From JBOHRN01 sp050732775 (GTDB lineage Bacteria > Gemmatimonadota > Gemmatimonadetes > Longimicrobiales > Longimicrobiaceae): a stretch of 12,338 bases of DNA. The position numbers and the translations under genes were made by a program. Below the pieces are notes generated by a model. That model had not been told where the DNA came from. It searched no databases and worked only from the letters and a program-made list of their open reading frames with translations. The DNA is taken from the NCBI GenBank assembly GCA_050732775.1, contig JBOHRN010000003.1, forward strand, positions 1 through 12,338, given 5' to 3'. This document shows, piece by piece, positions 1 to 7,451 of this stretch; the first letter of the stretch is position 1, and each line of letters starts with the position of its first letter.

Positions 1-44
1 GAATGGGGTTCAGGGGGTCGCCGGTTCAAATCCGGCCGTCCCGA
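1..44 (+). tRNA. tRNA-Pro(GGG), 3' part only (5' end outside window)
   Basis: The first 44 bases fold as the 3' half of a tRNA. The T arm is GCCGG-TTCAAAT-CCGGC (20-36), followed by the 3' acceptor strand CGTCCCG (37-43) and discriminator A (44). Counting back with a five-base variable loop puts U33 at base 4, anticodon GGG at 5-7, G37 at 8, and the 3' anticodon stem TCAGG at 10-14, which agrees with GA at bases 1-2 as the end of the 5' stem. GGG reads proline CCC/CCU. G72 with A73 and G37 are known features of bacterial tRNA-Pro, which supports the identity. CCA is not encoded. The D arm, the 5' acceptor strand and the rest of the anticodon stem lie outside the window, so the fold could not be checked in full. 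Confidence 0.88.
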
Positions 45-78
45 CTCTCTCAAGCGTCGTGGTCGCCTCGCGAGAGGT

Positions 79-120
79 ACGGCTGGCGCCCGCGAACAAC
101 ACGGGCGCCAGCCGTTTTTT
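79..120 (+). terminator. Intrinsic terminator after tRNA-Pro
   Basis: A 13-bp perfect GC-rich stem pairs 80-92 with 102-114 around a nine-base loop (93-101). It is followed directly by a run of six T (115-120), and A79-T115 can extend the stem. This is the standard factor-independent terminator layout. It lies 35 bases after the tRNA 3' end, so it most likely ends the tRNA transcript and separates it from the methyltransferase gene. Confidence 0.9.
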
Positions 121-159
121 CAAAGGCAGTCTTGCTTGCCAGTTATCAACCTTGCTTCC

Positions 160-645
160 ATGACCGCGCTACTTCTGCCCTCGCCGCTGGGTCCGCTACT
201 GGTCCGCTACGACCACGCCGGACTCCGCGAACTCCGCTTTTACCCCAACGGCCGTCACCCCCCCGCCGGGACTCGCGACCAACCCACGCTGGGAGATGAG
301 CTGGGGCGACGCGTCCAAGAGGAGCTCGCCGGATACTTCGCCGGCGAGCGGCGCGCCTTCGACCTGCCCCTCGCCCCGACCGGCACCCCCTTCCAGCGCC
401 GGGTGTGGAACTGCCTCGGCACCATCCCCTTCGGGGAGACGCGCACTTACGGAGTCATCGCCCGCGAGTTGGGCTCGGAGCGGGCGGTGCGGGCCGTGGG
501 CCAAGCCAACGGCAAGAACCCGATCGCGCTGGTCGTGCCTTGCCACCGAGTAGTGGCGGCCGGGGGGCCGGGGGGTTACGGGGGCGGCCTGGAGCGGAAG
601 CTGTGGCTGCTCCGGCACGAAGCCGCCAGCGCGAAGCTTCGCTGA
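160..645 (+). CDS. ogt: Methylated-DNA--protein-cysteine methyltransferase (Ogt/MGMT type)
   Basis: Repairs O6-alkylguanine (and O4-alkylthymine) in DNA by moving the alkyl group to its own cysteine, a one-use suicide reaction in the cytoplasm. The active-site motif PCHRVV is present, with the acceptor Cys at residue 128 of 161 (codon 541-543). It is preceded by the family's helix-turn-helix region (GTIPFGETRTYG, then AVRAVGQANGKNP, the 'RAVG..N..NP' signature with the arginine finger) and followed by GGYGGGLERKLWLL. The N-terminal part is the short ribonuclease-H-like domain. There is no AraC-type or AdaA domain, so this is a stand-alone Ogt rather than Ada. The start is uncertain: ATG at 160 gives a natural N-terminus, and a TTG at 136 in the same frame would add eight residues. 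Neither has a clear ribosome binding site. It lies between the tRNA terminator and recF, 34 bases upstream of recF. Confidence 0.93.
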   Translation: MTALLLPSPLGPLLVRYDHAGLRELRFYPNGRHPPAGTRDQPTLGDELGRRVQEELAGYFAGERRAFDLPLAPTGTPFQRRVWNCLGTIPFGETRTYGVIARELGSERAVRAVGQANGKNPIALVVPCHRVVAAGGPGGYGGGLERKLWLLRHEAASAKLR

Positions 646-679
646 CAGATCATCTTTTTTTATGAGTAACGGGTAGCTC

Positions 680-1789
680 GTGCACCTGTCCCGGCTCCGG
701 CTCAGCGACTTTCGCAACTTCGAGGAGCAGCGGCTCGAGATTCCTCCCCCAGGCGCGGCCGTGACCGGTGACAACGGCCAGGGCAAGAGCAACCTGCTGG
801 AAGCCATCTACTACTTGGAGGTCTTCCGCTCCTTCCGGGGCGCTCCCGACGACCAGCTGATCCGGTTCGGGGCCGAGGTCTTCCGGATAGAGGGCCGGCT
901 CGCCTCTCAAGACGGGGCCGAGAGCTCGCTCTCGGCCGCCTTCCAGAGACAGGGACGCCGCAAGAAGGTGATCGTTGATGGGGTCGAGCCCGAGCGCGTC
1001 TCGGACGCGGTGGGGCGGCTGGGCGCGGTCCTCTTTTCGCCCTCGGACCTGGAGATCGTTTCGGGCCCGCCCGGCCAGCGCCGCCGCTTCCTGGACATCG
1101 TTCTCTCCCTGTCGGTGCAGGGCTACCTGGCGGTCCTCCAGAGGTACCGCCAGGTGCTGGCCCGCCGCAACGCGGCTCTGCGGGAAGGGGCCCCCGCACC
1201 GGTGGTGTCGGCGTGGAACCGGGGCCTGGTCTCGCACGGGGCGGTGCTGACGGTGGCGCGGGCCGGCTGGGTGCGCGGGCAAGCCGAAGAGTTCGCGGCG
1301 AGCTACGCCCGCGTTTCGGGGGGGGAGAGCGGAGAGATGCGCTACCGGGCGTCGCTGGGAGAGGGATCGGCCGACGCCACCTTGGCGGAAGTCGAGGAAA
1401 AGTTCCGCCAGCAGCTGCTGGAGCGGGCCGGGCAGGAGGCCAGCCGCGGCGCCACCGTGGTGGGGCCGCACCGGGACGACCTGGCCATTTCATGCGGGGA
1501 GCGCGACCTGCGCACCTTCGGATCTGGCGGCCAGCGGCGTACCGCGGCGGTGGCCCTGCGCATGGTCGAGGCCGAGACCGTCAAACGAGCCCGGGGCTTG
1601 GAGCCGCTGGTGCTCCTGGACGACGTTTTCGCCGAGCTCGACCCCGGCCGCTCAGAGCGGCTGCTGGCGTGGATCGAGGAGGGGAGCGGCCAGGTGATCG
1701 CCACCGCTCCCAAGCCGGGCGACTTCGAACCCAGGAAGGGAGGCCTCCCCCGCTTTTCCGTCAGCGCAGGGGTCCTGCGGGAGCTTTGA
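680..1789 (+). CDS. recF: DNA replication and repair protein RecF
   Basis: SMC-like ATPase that, with RecO and RecR, loads RecA at single-strand gaps and helps restart stalled forks. The 369-residue product is close to the usual RecF length and opens with the typical MHLSRLRLSDFRNF. Walker A is GDNGQGKSN (residues 30-38), followed by LLEAIYYLEVFRSFR. The ABC signature GSGGQRR is at 281-287, and Walker B with the D-loop (LLDDVFAELD) is near 312-321. The start is GTG at 680; the only upstream purine-rich stretch is weak. It is unusual that dnaN is not directly upstream: a methyltransferase gene and a tRNA are there instead. The downstream neighbours, DUF721 and gyrB, are the common RecF partners. 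The stop codon lies inside a predicted promoter for those genes. Confidence 0.97.
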   Translation: MHLSRLRLSDFRNFEEQRLEIPPPGAAVTGDNGQGKSNLLEAIYYLEVFRSFRGAPDDQLIRFGAEVFRIEGRLASQDGAESSLSAAFQRQGRRKKVIVDGVEPERVSDAVGRLGAVLFSPSDLEIVSGPPGQRRRFLDIVLSLSVQGYLAVLQRYRQVLARRNAALREGAPAPVVSAWNRGLVSHGAVLTVARAGWVRGQAEEFAASYARVSGGESGEMRYRASLGEGSADATLAEVEEKFRQQLLERAGQEASRGATVVGPHRDDLAISCGERDLRTFGSGGQRRTAAVALRMVEAETVKRARGLEPLVLLDDVFAELDPGRSERLLAWIEEGSGQVIATAPKPGDFEPRKGGLPRFSVSAGVLREL

Positions 1790-1814
1790 CGGGGGCCGGA
1801 AGAGGAGCTATATT
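1786..1814 (+). promoter_or_regulatory. Predicted sigma-70-type promoter for dciA-gyrB
   Basis: TTGACG (1786-1791) and TATATT (1809-1814) are separated by exactly 17 bases, each one or two mismatches from the TTGACA/TATAAT consensus. The -35 box overlaps the recF stop codon. The expected transcription start, about seven bases after the -10 box, is near 1821, only about six bases before the ATG at 1827. The transcript would have almost no leader, which fits the lack of a Shine-Dalgarno sequence close to that ATG. Predicted from sequence only. Confidence 0.55.
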
Positions 1815-1826
1815 TCAGTATCCACA

Positions 1827-2177
1827 ATGGAATCCGCGCGACCTAGATACCCGTCCCCGCGCCCCGCCCGGAGCACACCCCGGCCGCTGGGCGAGGTGCT
1901 CTCGAAGTACCTGGACCGGAGCGGTCTGGCGGCGCGCCTCGAGGCGGTCTCGGCGCTCACCGAGTGGGACCGACTAGTGGGCGAGAAGATCGCGTCTGTG
2001 ACCAACCCCATCCGGGTCTCCGACTCCACGCTGATCGTGGGGGTGACCACCTCCCCCTGGCTCATGGAGCTAAACCTGATGAAGCGGGAGCTGCTCTACC
2101 GCCTCAACGCGGGCAGGAAGAAAGGCAGGATCGAAAAGCTCGTTTTCGTCCCCTCGCCGACGGGTTACCCCGACTAA
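1827..2177 (+). CDS. dciA: DUF721 / DciA-like protein, probable replicative helicase loader
   Basis: A 116-residue protein whose residues about 20-110 fit the DUF721 (DciA) pattern: LGEVLSKYLDRSGL, then EWDRLVGEKIASVTNPIRVSDSTLIVGV, SPWLMELNLMKRELLYRLN, and a final basic beta segment IEKLVFV. In lineages without DnaC or DnaI, DciA helps load the replicative helicase DnaB; smaller DUF721 proteins are often left unnamed. The first 20 residues are basic and proline-rich and are probably disordered, in contrast to longer DciA proteins with extended N-terminal regions. It sits 37 bases after recF and 15 bases before gyrB, a common neighbourhood for DUF721. No good ribosome binding site precedes the ATG, and a strong promoter lies just upstream, so a near-leaderless message is possible. 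The DUF721 call is firm; helicase loading in this organism is inferred. Confidence 0.85.
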   Translation: MESARPRYPSPRPARSTPRPLGEVLSKYLDRSGLAARLEAVSALTEWDRLVGEKIASVTNPIRVSDSTLIVGVTTSPWLMELNLMKRELLYRLNAGRKKGRIEKLVFVPSPTGYPD

Positions 2178-2192
2178 ACGGAACCGAACCAG

Positions 2193-4133
2193 ATGGCCAA
2201 GAAACCGAGTGGGGCCGGCTACACCTCCGGGCAAATCCAGGTCCTCAAAGGGCTGGAGGCGGTGCGCAAGCGTCCCAGCATGTACATTGGCTCCACCGGC
2301 CCGCGCGGGCTCCACCACCTGGTCTACGAGGTGGTAGACAACTCCATCGACGAGGCGCTGGTCGGTTACGCCACCCGCGTCGACGTCTTGATCCACGCCG
2401 ACGACTCCATCACCGTGGTCGACAACGGCCGGGGGATTCCGGTGGACGTGCACCCCACCGAGAAGATGCCCGGGGTGGAGCTGGCGCTGACGGTGCTGCA
2501 CGCCGGCGGCAAGTTCGACAAGACCAGCTACAAGGTGTCTGGCGGCTTGCACGGGGTGGGCATCTCAGTGGTCAACGCCCTCTCCGAGTGGCTCAAGGTC
2601 ACCGTCAAGCGCGACGGCAAGGTGTACCAGATGTCGTTCTCGCGCGGGGCCAAGACCTCAGAGCTGGAGGTCACCGGCAGCTGCCCCAAGAAGGAGACTG
2701 GCACCGAACTCTCCTTCAAGCCCGACCTGGAGGTCTTCCCCGAGCGTAGCTACCAGTTCGACACCCTCTCCACCCGGTTGCGCGAGCTTGCCTTTCTCAA
2801 CAAGGGCGTCACCGTCACCATCTCCGACCAGCGCGAGGAGAGCCGCAAGCGGGAAAAGTACCGCTACCAGGGCGGGGTCAAGAGCTTCGTGGAGTACCTG
2901 AGGGGCGCGCGCAAGCCGCTTCACCCCGAACCGGTCTATATCGAGCAACAGCGCGAGGAGGTGGAGCTCGAACTGGCCATGCAGTACGACGACGGGTACA
3001 ACGAGAATACCTTTACCTTCGTCAACAACATCAACACCCACGAGGGTGGCACCCACCTCACCGGCTTCAAGTCGGCGCTCACCCGCACCATCAACGACTA
3101 CGCCCGCAAAGCCGGGCTGTTCAAAAAGGGGGAGATCGACTCTCTCTCGGGCGACGACGTACGCGAGGGGCTCACCGCCGTGCTCTCGATCAAGGTCAAG
3201 GACCCCCAGTTCGAGGGGCAAACCAAGACCAAGCTCGGTAACAGCGAAGTCAAGGGCGCGGTAGAGAGCGTGGTGGGCGAAAAGCTGGCCGAGTACCTGG
3301 AAGAGAACCCCCCTGTTGCCCGCGCCATCATCGACAAGGCGCTCTCGGCCTCGCGCGCGCGCGAGGCGGCCCGCAGAGCCCGCGACCTGACCCGCAAGAA
3401 GAGCGCGCTGGAGTCGTCAATCCTGCCCGGCAAGCTCGCCGACTGCTCGATCACCGACCCCGAGATCTCGGAGGTGTACCTGGTCGAGGGAGACTCGGCG
3501 GGCGGTTCCGCCAAGCAGGGGCGAGACCGTTCCTTTCAGGCCATCCTGCCGCTGCGCGGAAAGATCCTCAATGTGGAGAGGGCGAGGATCGACAAAGTCC
3601 TCTCCAACGAGGAGATCCGCGCCATCGTGACCGCCATCGGCACCGGTATCGGCGGGGACGAGTTCGAACTCAAGAACGCCCGCTACGGCAAGGTCATCAT
3701 CATGACCGACGCCGACGTCGACGGGGCCCACATCCGCACCCTGCTGCTAACCTTCTTCTTCCGGCAGATGCGCGAGCTCGTCGAGGAGGGGATGATCTAC
3801 ATCGCCCAGCCCCCGCTCTACCAACTCCGCAAGGGCAAGCAAGAGGAGTACGCGTACGACGACCAGGAGCGAGACCGCATCCTGGAGCGGCTCAAAGACG
3901 GGGGGGACGGCAAGGGAGTCCACGTCCAACGGTACAAAGGGTTGGGCGAGATGAACCCCGACCAGCTCTGGTCGACCACCATGGACCCCGCGGCGCGCAC
4001 CATCTTACGGGTAACCCTGGAAGACGCGGTCGAGGCCGACAGCGTGTTCACCACCCTGATGGGCGAGCAGGTGGACCCCCGCCGCAAGTTTATCGAGGAG
4101 AACGCGATCTACGTGCGGAACCTGGACGTATGA
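2193..4133 (+). CDS. gyrB: DNA gyrase subunit B
   Basis: ATPase subunit of DNA gyrase; with GyrA it introduces negative supercoils. The 646-residue product is the standard short GyrB, lacking the roughly 165-residue insertion of the E. coli type. The N-terminal GHKL ATPase shows E46 with VVDNSIDEAL, D77 in DNGRGIP, and GGKFDKTSYKVSGGLHGVG (the ATP-lid region). A transducer domain follows (QTKTKLGN with the conserved lysine loop), then the TOPRIM domain with E432 in VEGDSAGGSAKQGRDR and the metal-binding DADVD at 506-510. The C-terminus ends with the GyrB-type RRKFIEENAIYVRNLDV. EGDSAGGSAKQGRDR and the chromosomal recF context favour GyrB over ParE. It starts with ATG 15 bases after the DUF721 stop. 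The final codon and stop overlap the start of the next gene. Confidence 0.98.
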   Translation: MAKKPSGAGYTSGQIQVLKGLEAVRKRPSMYIGSTGPRGLHHLVYEVVDNSIDEALVGYATRVDVLIHADDSITVVDNGRGIPVDVHPTEKMPGVELALTVLHAGGKFDKTSYKVSGGLHGVGISVVNALSEWLKVTVKRDGKVYQMSFSRGAKTSELEVTGSCPKKETGTELSFKPDLEVFPERSYQFDTLSTRLRELAFLNKGVTVTISDQREESRKREKYRYQGGVKSFVEYLRGARKPLHPEPVYIEQQREEVELELAMQYDDGYNENTFTFVNNINTHEGGTHLTGFKSALTRTINDYARKAGLFKKGEIDSLSGDDVREGLTAVLSIKVKDPQFEGQTKTKLGNSEVKGAVESVVGEKLAEYLEENPPVARAIIDKALSASRAREAARRARDLTRKKSALESSILPGKLADCSITDPEISEVYLVEGDSAGGSAKQGRDRSFQAILPLRGKILNVERARIDKVLSNEEIRAIVTAIGTGIGGDEFELKNARYGKVIIMTDADVDGAHIRTLLLTFFFRQMRELVEEGMIYIAQPPLYQLRKGKQEEYAYDDQERDRILERLKDGGDGKGVHVQRYKGLGEMNPDQLWSTTMDPAARTILRVTLEDAVEADSVFTTLMGEQVDPRRKFIEENAIYVRNLDV

Positions 4134-6058
4134 GTGCCACGCTCCGGCCTAGGCCATCCGGCGGGATGATCCGTCTACCCTTTTACGGCTGGCTGCTAGC
4201 ACTCCTTCCGCTGGCGGCGTGCTCGGACATCTTTCTGGACACAGGCCGGATACCGGCCGCACTGGAGCTGGGTGATTCACTGGTTACCCTGACCGAGAGC
4301 GAGTCGGTCGCTATTTCAGTCACCGTCCTGGATGAGAAAGGCGAGCCGTACGGGCACATTCCCGCGTGGGGTCTGCCGGTCTGGTCCAGCGCCGACGAGG
4401 ACAACGTCGAGGTTGTGGGAGATCTGCTGCTGGGGCGCCGCCCCAGCCAGACCGAGGTGACGGTGCGCGTGGCCGACCTCAGCGCCACGGCCACCCTGCG
4501 GGTAAACCCCAGCGCGCTGGGGCTCGCGGTGGATGGTCTGTACGTAACCCAGGGCAGCCAGCGTTACGACGGCCGGGTGCCTCTGGTGGCGGGGCGCGAC
4601 GGCTTTCTACGGGTCTTCCTGCGGGGCGACCAGCTCAGCTTCTTTTTACCCGACGTTCGGGTCGAGCTCTACCACGGCGGCACCCTGGTGGAAACCGTGA
4701 CCGCGCCTCCATCCTCGTTCGTGCCCACGGCTATCGACGAGGGCGAACTGGCCGGTTCCTGGAACGTGCGTATCCCCGGCGATCTGATCCGGCCGGGGCT
4801 CTCGTTGGCGGTGGAGGCCGACCCCGGGGGCCTGGTGCCGCTCAAGCCCGAGAGCAAGACCCGCTTTCCGGCCCAGGGCACCCTCTCTCTGACGGTAAGG
4901 CAGAGCCCGCCGCTGCGGCTGCGGGTGGTGCCCATCCACCAAACCGCCTTCGGGACCACCGGAAACGTAAACGGCTCCAACCTGGACCAGTACCTGGCGC
5001 CGCTACTGGGCATGTTCCCGCTGGAGGAGTACGATGTGGAGCTCCGGTCACCCTATTCGACCGACGCCCAAGCGGTCGATTTCAACGGCTGGGCCACCAT
5101 CTTGAGCGAGCTCTGGGCACTGCGCACCCTCGACCAGAGTAACCGCTACTACTACGGCATTCTGCGCCGCGAGGGAGGCCCCGGCGGCGTCGGCTACGTG
5201 GGCTTCCCGGCCGCTCTGGGCGTGGACCAGCTTCCCTACGGGGGACAGGTATTGGCCCACGAGCTGGGGCACAACTTCGGACGGCTGCACGCCCCCTGCG
5301 GAGGGCCCGGCGGTGTGGATGAGAATTACCCCTACGAGAACGCGAGCATCGGCGTGTTCGGCTTCGACCTGGACACGGAGGCCCTGCACGACCCGGCCCT
5401 CGACAAGGATTTGATGAGCTACTGCAACCCCGTCTGGGTCAGCGACTACACCTACCGGGAGATCATGGAGTTTCGGGACACGTCTTACTGGACCGACCCC
5501 ACCGAAGCGATCGCGGAGCCGGTGCTACTGGTGTGGGGTCGGATAACCGCTGGCGGTGCTGTGCTGGAGCCCGCTTTCGAATTGGAGGCCCCCGCCCGCC
5601 TGCCCGCCCAACCCGGACCGTACCGGCTCGAGGGGCTCGACCAACGGGGAGCCGTGCTCTTTTCGATCTCGTTCGCGGGAGCGCCGGTAGACCACGGCTC
5701 GCTAGCCGCCCGGCAGTTCGCCTTTACCATTCCCAGCCGGTTAGCGCGCGCCGACCGGCTCGACCGGCTGCGCCTCTCCGGCGGCGGCGTGGCGGCCGTA
5801 ATGACCTCCGTGGCGACCCCCCACCGCACGCCACCGGAGCGTACGCCCGCCTTTTCGCTCCGGGAGCAGGGGACCGGAGTATTTTTCCGCTGGGACCAAG
5901 CCCGCCACCGGATGGTGATCGTCCGCGACGCGCGCACCCGGGAGGTACTTTCCTTCGCCCGCGGCGGCGCCGGCAGCGTCCGCACCGGGGCGAGGGAGCT
6001 AGAGCTCCTCTTCTCCGACGGCGTGCGCACTACGGAGCGCCGCGTCACGGTTCGCTAG
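4130..6058 (+). CDS. Exported lipoprotein with metzincin zinc protease domain
   Basis: Predicted surface or periplasmic lipoprotein protease of 642 residues. The N-terminus has a signal peptide ending in lipobox LAAC with Cys31, followed by SD. If translation begins at the internal ATG (4166, residue 13), the signal peptide would be a compact 18 residues. Residues about 40-128 resemble a bacterial Ig-like (BIG2-type) domain. The catalytic domain carries HELGHNFGRLH (377-387), the complete metzincin motif HExxHxxGxxH with ligands H377, H381, H387 and general base E378, and a Met-turn LMSYC with M429. The last 170 or so residues look like a beta-rich accessory domain. Assignment to a family within the metzincins (M12B-, M66- or M43-like) cannot be settled by eye. 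It overlaps gyrB by ATGA, so translational coupling is likely, an odd partnership for a housekeeping gene. The substrate is unknown. Confidence 0.85.
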   Translation: MSATLRPRPSGGMIRLPFYGWLLALLPLAACSDIFLDTGRIPAALELGDSLVTLTESESVAISVTVLDEKGEPYGHIPAWGLPVWSSADEDNVEVVGDLLLGRRPSQTEVTVRVADLSATATLRVNPSALGLAVDGLYVTQGSQRYDGRVPLVAGRDGFLRVFLRGDQLSFFLPDVRVELYHGGTLVETVTAPPSSFVPTAIDEGELAGSWNVRIPGDLIRPGLSLAVEADPGGLVPLKPESKTRFPAQGTLSLTVRQSPPLRLRVVPIHQTAFGTTGNVNGSNLDQYLAPLLGMFPLEEYDVELRSPYSTDAQAVDFNGWATILSELWALRTLDQSNRYYYGILRREGGPGGVGYVGFPAALGVDQLPYGGQVLAHELGHNFGRLHAPCGGPGGVDENYPYENASIGVFGFDLDTEALHDPALDKDLMSYCNPVWVSDYTYREIMEFRDTSYWTDPTEAIAEPVLLVWGRITAGGAVLEPAFELEAPARLPAQPGPYRLEGLDQRGAVLFSISFAGAPVDHGSLAARQFAFTIPSRLARADRLDRLRLSGGGVAAVMTSVATPHRTPPERTPAFSLREQGTGVFFRWDQARHRMVIVRDARTREVLSFARGGAGSVRTGARELELLFSDGVRTTERRVTVR

Positions 6059-6631
6059 ATGAAAAGACAGCTCCTCGCAGCCGCGGCGTGCGCGCTCGCC
6101 ATTCTGGTCGCCCACCCCGCCCGCGCCCAGACCTTCGCGGTCGAGCTTCGTGCTGGCGGAGGCGTTGGCGCCACCGAGAGTTCCGGCGCCGGCCTGGAGT
6201 TGGTGCCCCGGCCCTCCTTTGGCCTGACCGTTTCGTACGCCCCTTTGGTCCGGCTCGCGGTCTACGCTGGCTACAGCCGGAGGAGCTTCGGCTGCGAGAG
6301 TGTTTTCTGTCACGGAAGAGGGATCGACTTCACCAGCTCCGGCCCGCACGCGGGGGTGCGCTTCGGCTTTCCGCTGGCCGGACGGCCGTGGCTGCGGGCG
6401 GGAGTAGTGGTTCACCACTTGGAGGCCAACGCGAAGGAGCCACCAGCTCGCGAGAGCTCCGAGCTGGCGGCCGGGTTCGAGGCAGGAGCCGGCCTGGCTT
6501 TCGGGCTCACCCGCCGCGTCACCCTCACCCCCGGAATCGGCTATACCCGCTACAGCGCCACCTTTGGCGACCAGCCCAAAGAAGGCGTAGTGCTCCTGGT
6601 GGCAGACGTAGGTCTAAGGATCTCGTTCTGA
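6059..6631 (+). CDS. Small outer-membrane beta-barrel protein
   Basis: A 190-residue exported protein with a clear signal peptide (MKRQLL, hydrophobic core, then ARA before Q24). The mature part is made of alternating amphipathic strands such as FGLTVSYAPLVRLAVYAGYSRR, AGVRFGFPLAG, WLRAGVVVHHLE and RVTLTPGIGYTRY. It ends in LRISF, and a C-terminal phenylalanine is the usual BAM recognition signal. Size and pattern fit the eight-stranded OmpA/OmpW-like barrels (outer membrane protein beta-barrel domain). Two cysteines (GCESVFC) sit in a predicted loop and could form a disulfide. The ATG follows the protease stop with no gap (TAGATG) and has no ribosome binding site, so its translation probably depends on reinitiation after the metzincin gene. 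A shared role of the two proteins at the cell surface is inferred from this coupling only. Confidence 0.8.
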   Translation: MKRQLLAAAACALAILVAHPARAQTFAVELRAGGGVGATESSGAGLELVPRPSFGLTVSYAPLVRLAVYAGYSRRSFGCESVFCHGRGIDFTSSGPHAGVRFGFPLAGRPWLRAGVVVHHLEANAKEPPARESSELAAGFEAGAGLAFGLTRRVTLTPGIGYTRYSATFGDQPKEGVVLLVADVGLRISF

Positions 6632-6692
6632 CTCCTCTTTTCGAGCGGCGCCACTTTTGCAAGTGAAAGTGTTCTTTGACCCGCCGCCCCTC

Positions 6693-7157
6693 ATGATCTC
6701 CGAGTTGAACCGGCTATTCGCGCACCTGACTTGGGCAGACCTGCGCGTTTTGGAGTACCTCCGGCGGCTCGAAGGCGCCGAGGCGGGTGAGCTTCGGCTC
6801 TTCTCCCACGTCCTGGGCTCGGAGCGGCTCTGGCTGGCACGGCTGCGGGGGGGCGACACCTCGGCGCTGGAGGGGTGGCCCGGCTTCTCCCTGACCGAGT
6901 GCGCCAGCGTGCTGGAAGAGAACACCCGCGGTTATGCCAGCTTCCTGGAAAGCTTGGACGAGGAGCGGCTCGAGCACCCGGTGGAGTACCAAACCACGGA
7001 CGGGACCGACTACCGAACCCGGGTCGGCGACATCCTCCTGCACGTCACCCTTCACGCCAGCCACCACCGCGGCCAGATCGCCCGCCTTGCGCGTGACGCG
7101 GGCCGGGAGCCGGTGAATGTGGATTATATCACCTTCGCCCGGGAGGGTTTTGGATGA
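6693..7157 (+). CDS. DinB-family (four-helix, metal-binding) protein
   Basis: The sequence fits the DinB/YfiT-like superfamily: LNRLFAHLTWADLRVLEYL in helix 1, SHVLGSERLWLARL in helix 2, and the hallmark HVTLHASHHRGQIARL near the end. Counted from the ATG at 6693, the probable metal triad is H39, H121 and H125 (the last two from the HxxxH pair). Members include DNA-damage-induced proteins and thiol-dependent transferases such as bacillithiol or mycothiol enzymes; the substrate cannot be deduced here. The start is ambiguous: a TTG at 6657 would add 12 residues, but the ATG places helix 1 at the usual distance from the N-terminus. Neither has a clear ribosome binding site. The stop overlaps the next ATG (ATGA). 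This is not DNA polymerase IV, which shares the name DinB. Confidence 0.88.
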   Translation: MISELNRLFAHLTWADLRVLEYLRRLEGAEAGELRLFSHVLGSERLWLARLRGGDTSALEGWPGFSLTECASVLEENTRGYASFLESLDEERLEHPVEYQTTDGTDYRTRVGDILLHVTLHASHHRGQIARLARDAGREPVNVDYITFAREGFG

Positions 7158-7414
7158 CGGGCGGGCCCCTCAACGACTCTGAACTGCGCCTGCTGGAGGC
7201 AGAGGCCAAGCGAGAAGACGTCCGCCGGTTGGTGGCCGAAGTGCGCCGCCTGCGCGGCGAGTTGGAGCGGGTCGCGGGAGACGAGCGGGAGGAGTGCGCG
7301 CGCATCGCCGAAGACCACCTGAACCGGCTCTACCACGCGCACGGCCCCACCGGCGAACGGGCCGTGGCCGACATCGTGGCTGCCATCCGCGGGCGGTCCG
7401 CGCCTCGGGAGTAA
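7154..7414 (+). CDS. Small coiled-coil protein of unknown function
   Basis: An 86-residue acidic and arginine-rich protein. Residues 8-45 are a strong amphipathic helix (LRLLEAEAKREDVRRLVAE, then RRLRGELERV), likely a coiled coil. The second half carries ECARIAEDHLNRLY followed by ADIVAAIRGRS. That 'EC..IAE....IA..IR.R' pattern is seen in many short bacterial and phage hypothetical proteins with no assigned role. The start is well supported: GGAGG at 7142-7146 lies seven bases before the ATG, and the ATG overlaps the DinB-family stop. There is no signal peptide or membrane segment, so it is cytoplasmic. Co-expression with the DinB-like protein is likely; a joint function is not shown. It ends 37 bases before the convergent thymidine kinase. 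Confidence 0.72.
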   Translation: MTGGPLNDSELRLLEAEAKREDVRRLVAEVRRLRGELERVAGDEREECARIAEDHLNRLYHAHGPTGERAVADIVAAIRGRSAPRE

Positions 7415-7451
7415 CAACGCGGCGCCTACCGGCCAGTGGCCTAGCGAGATA

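Noticed and set aside
631..661. Possible terminator after ogt (palindrome GCGAAGCTTCGC and a T-run)
   Set aside because: The palindrome leaves only a four-base stem and lies 12 bases before the T-run, so the two do not form an intrinsic terminator.
196..807. Long - strand open frame opposite the methyltransferase gene
   Set aside because: It mirrors the coding frame of ogt and runs into recF; Pro/Arg/Gly-rich composition without any motif, as expected for antisense frames in GC-rich DNA.
650..1493. Two overlapping - strand frames of more than 260 codons opposite recF
   Set aside because: recF on the + strand has all ATPase motifs; the antisense products are low-complexity and lack start signals.
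1964..2749. + strand frame of 261 codons overlapping DUF721 and gyrB
   Set aside because: Covers two well-recognised genes in another frame and is very rich in Arg, Gly and His; a GC-rich shadow.
5533..6666. + strand frame of 377 codons overlapping the metzincin tail and the barrel gene
   Set aside because: Composition is Arg/Pro-rich without domains, while the other frame encodes a protein with signal peptide and C-terminal barrel signal.
7415..7451. Bidirectional terminator between the small coiled-coil gene and tdk
   Set aside because: Only a four-base GGCC/GGCC stem is visible and there is no T-run on either strand.
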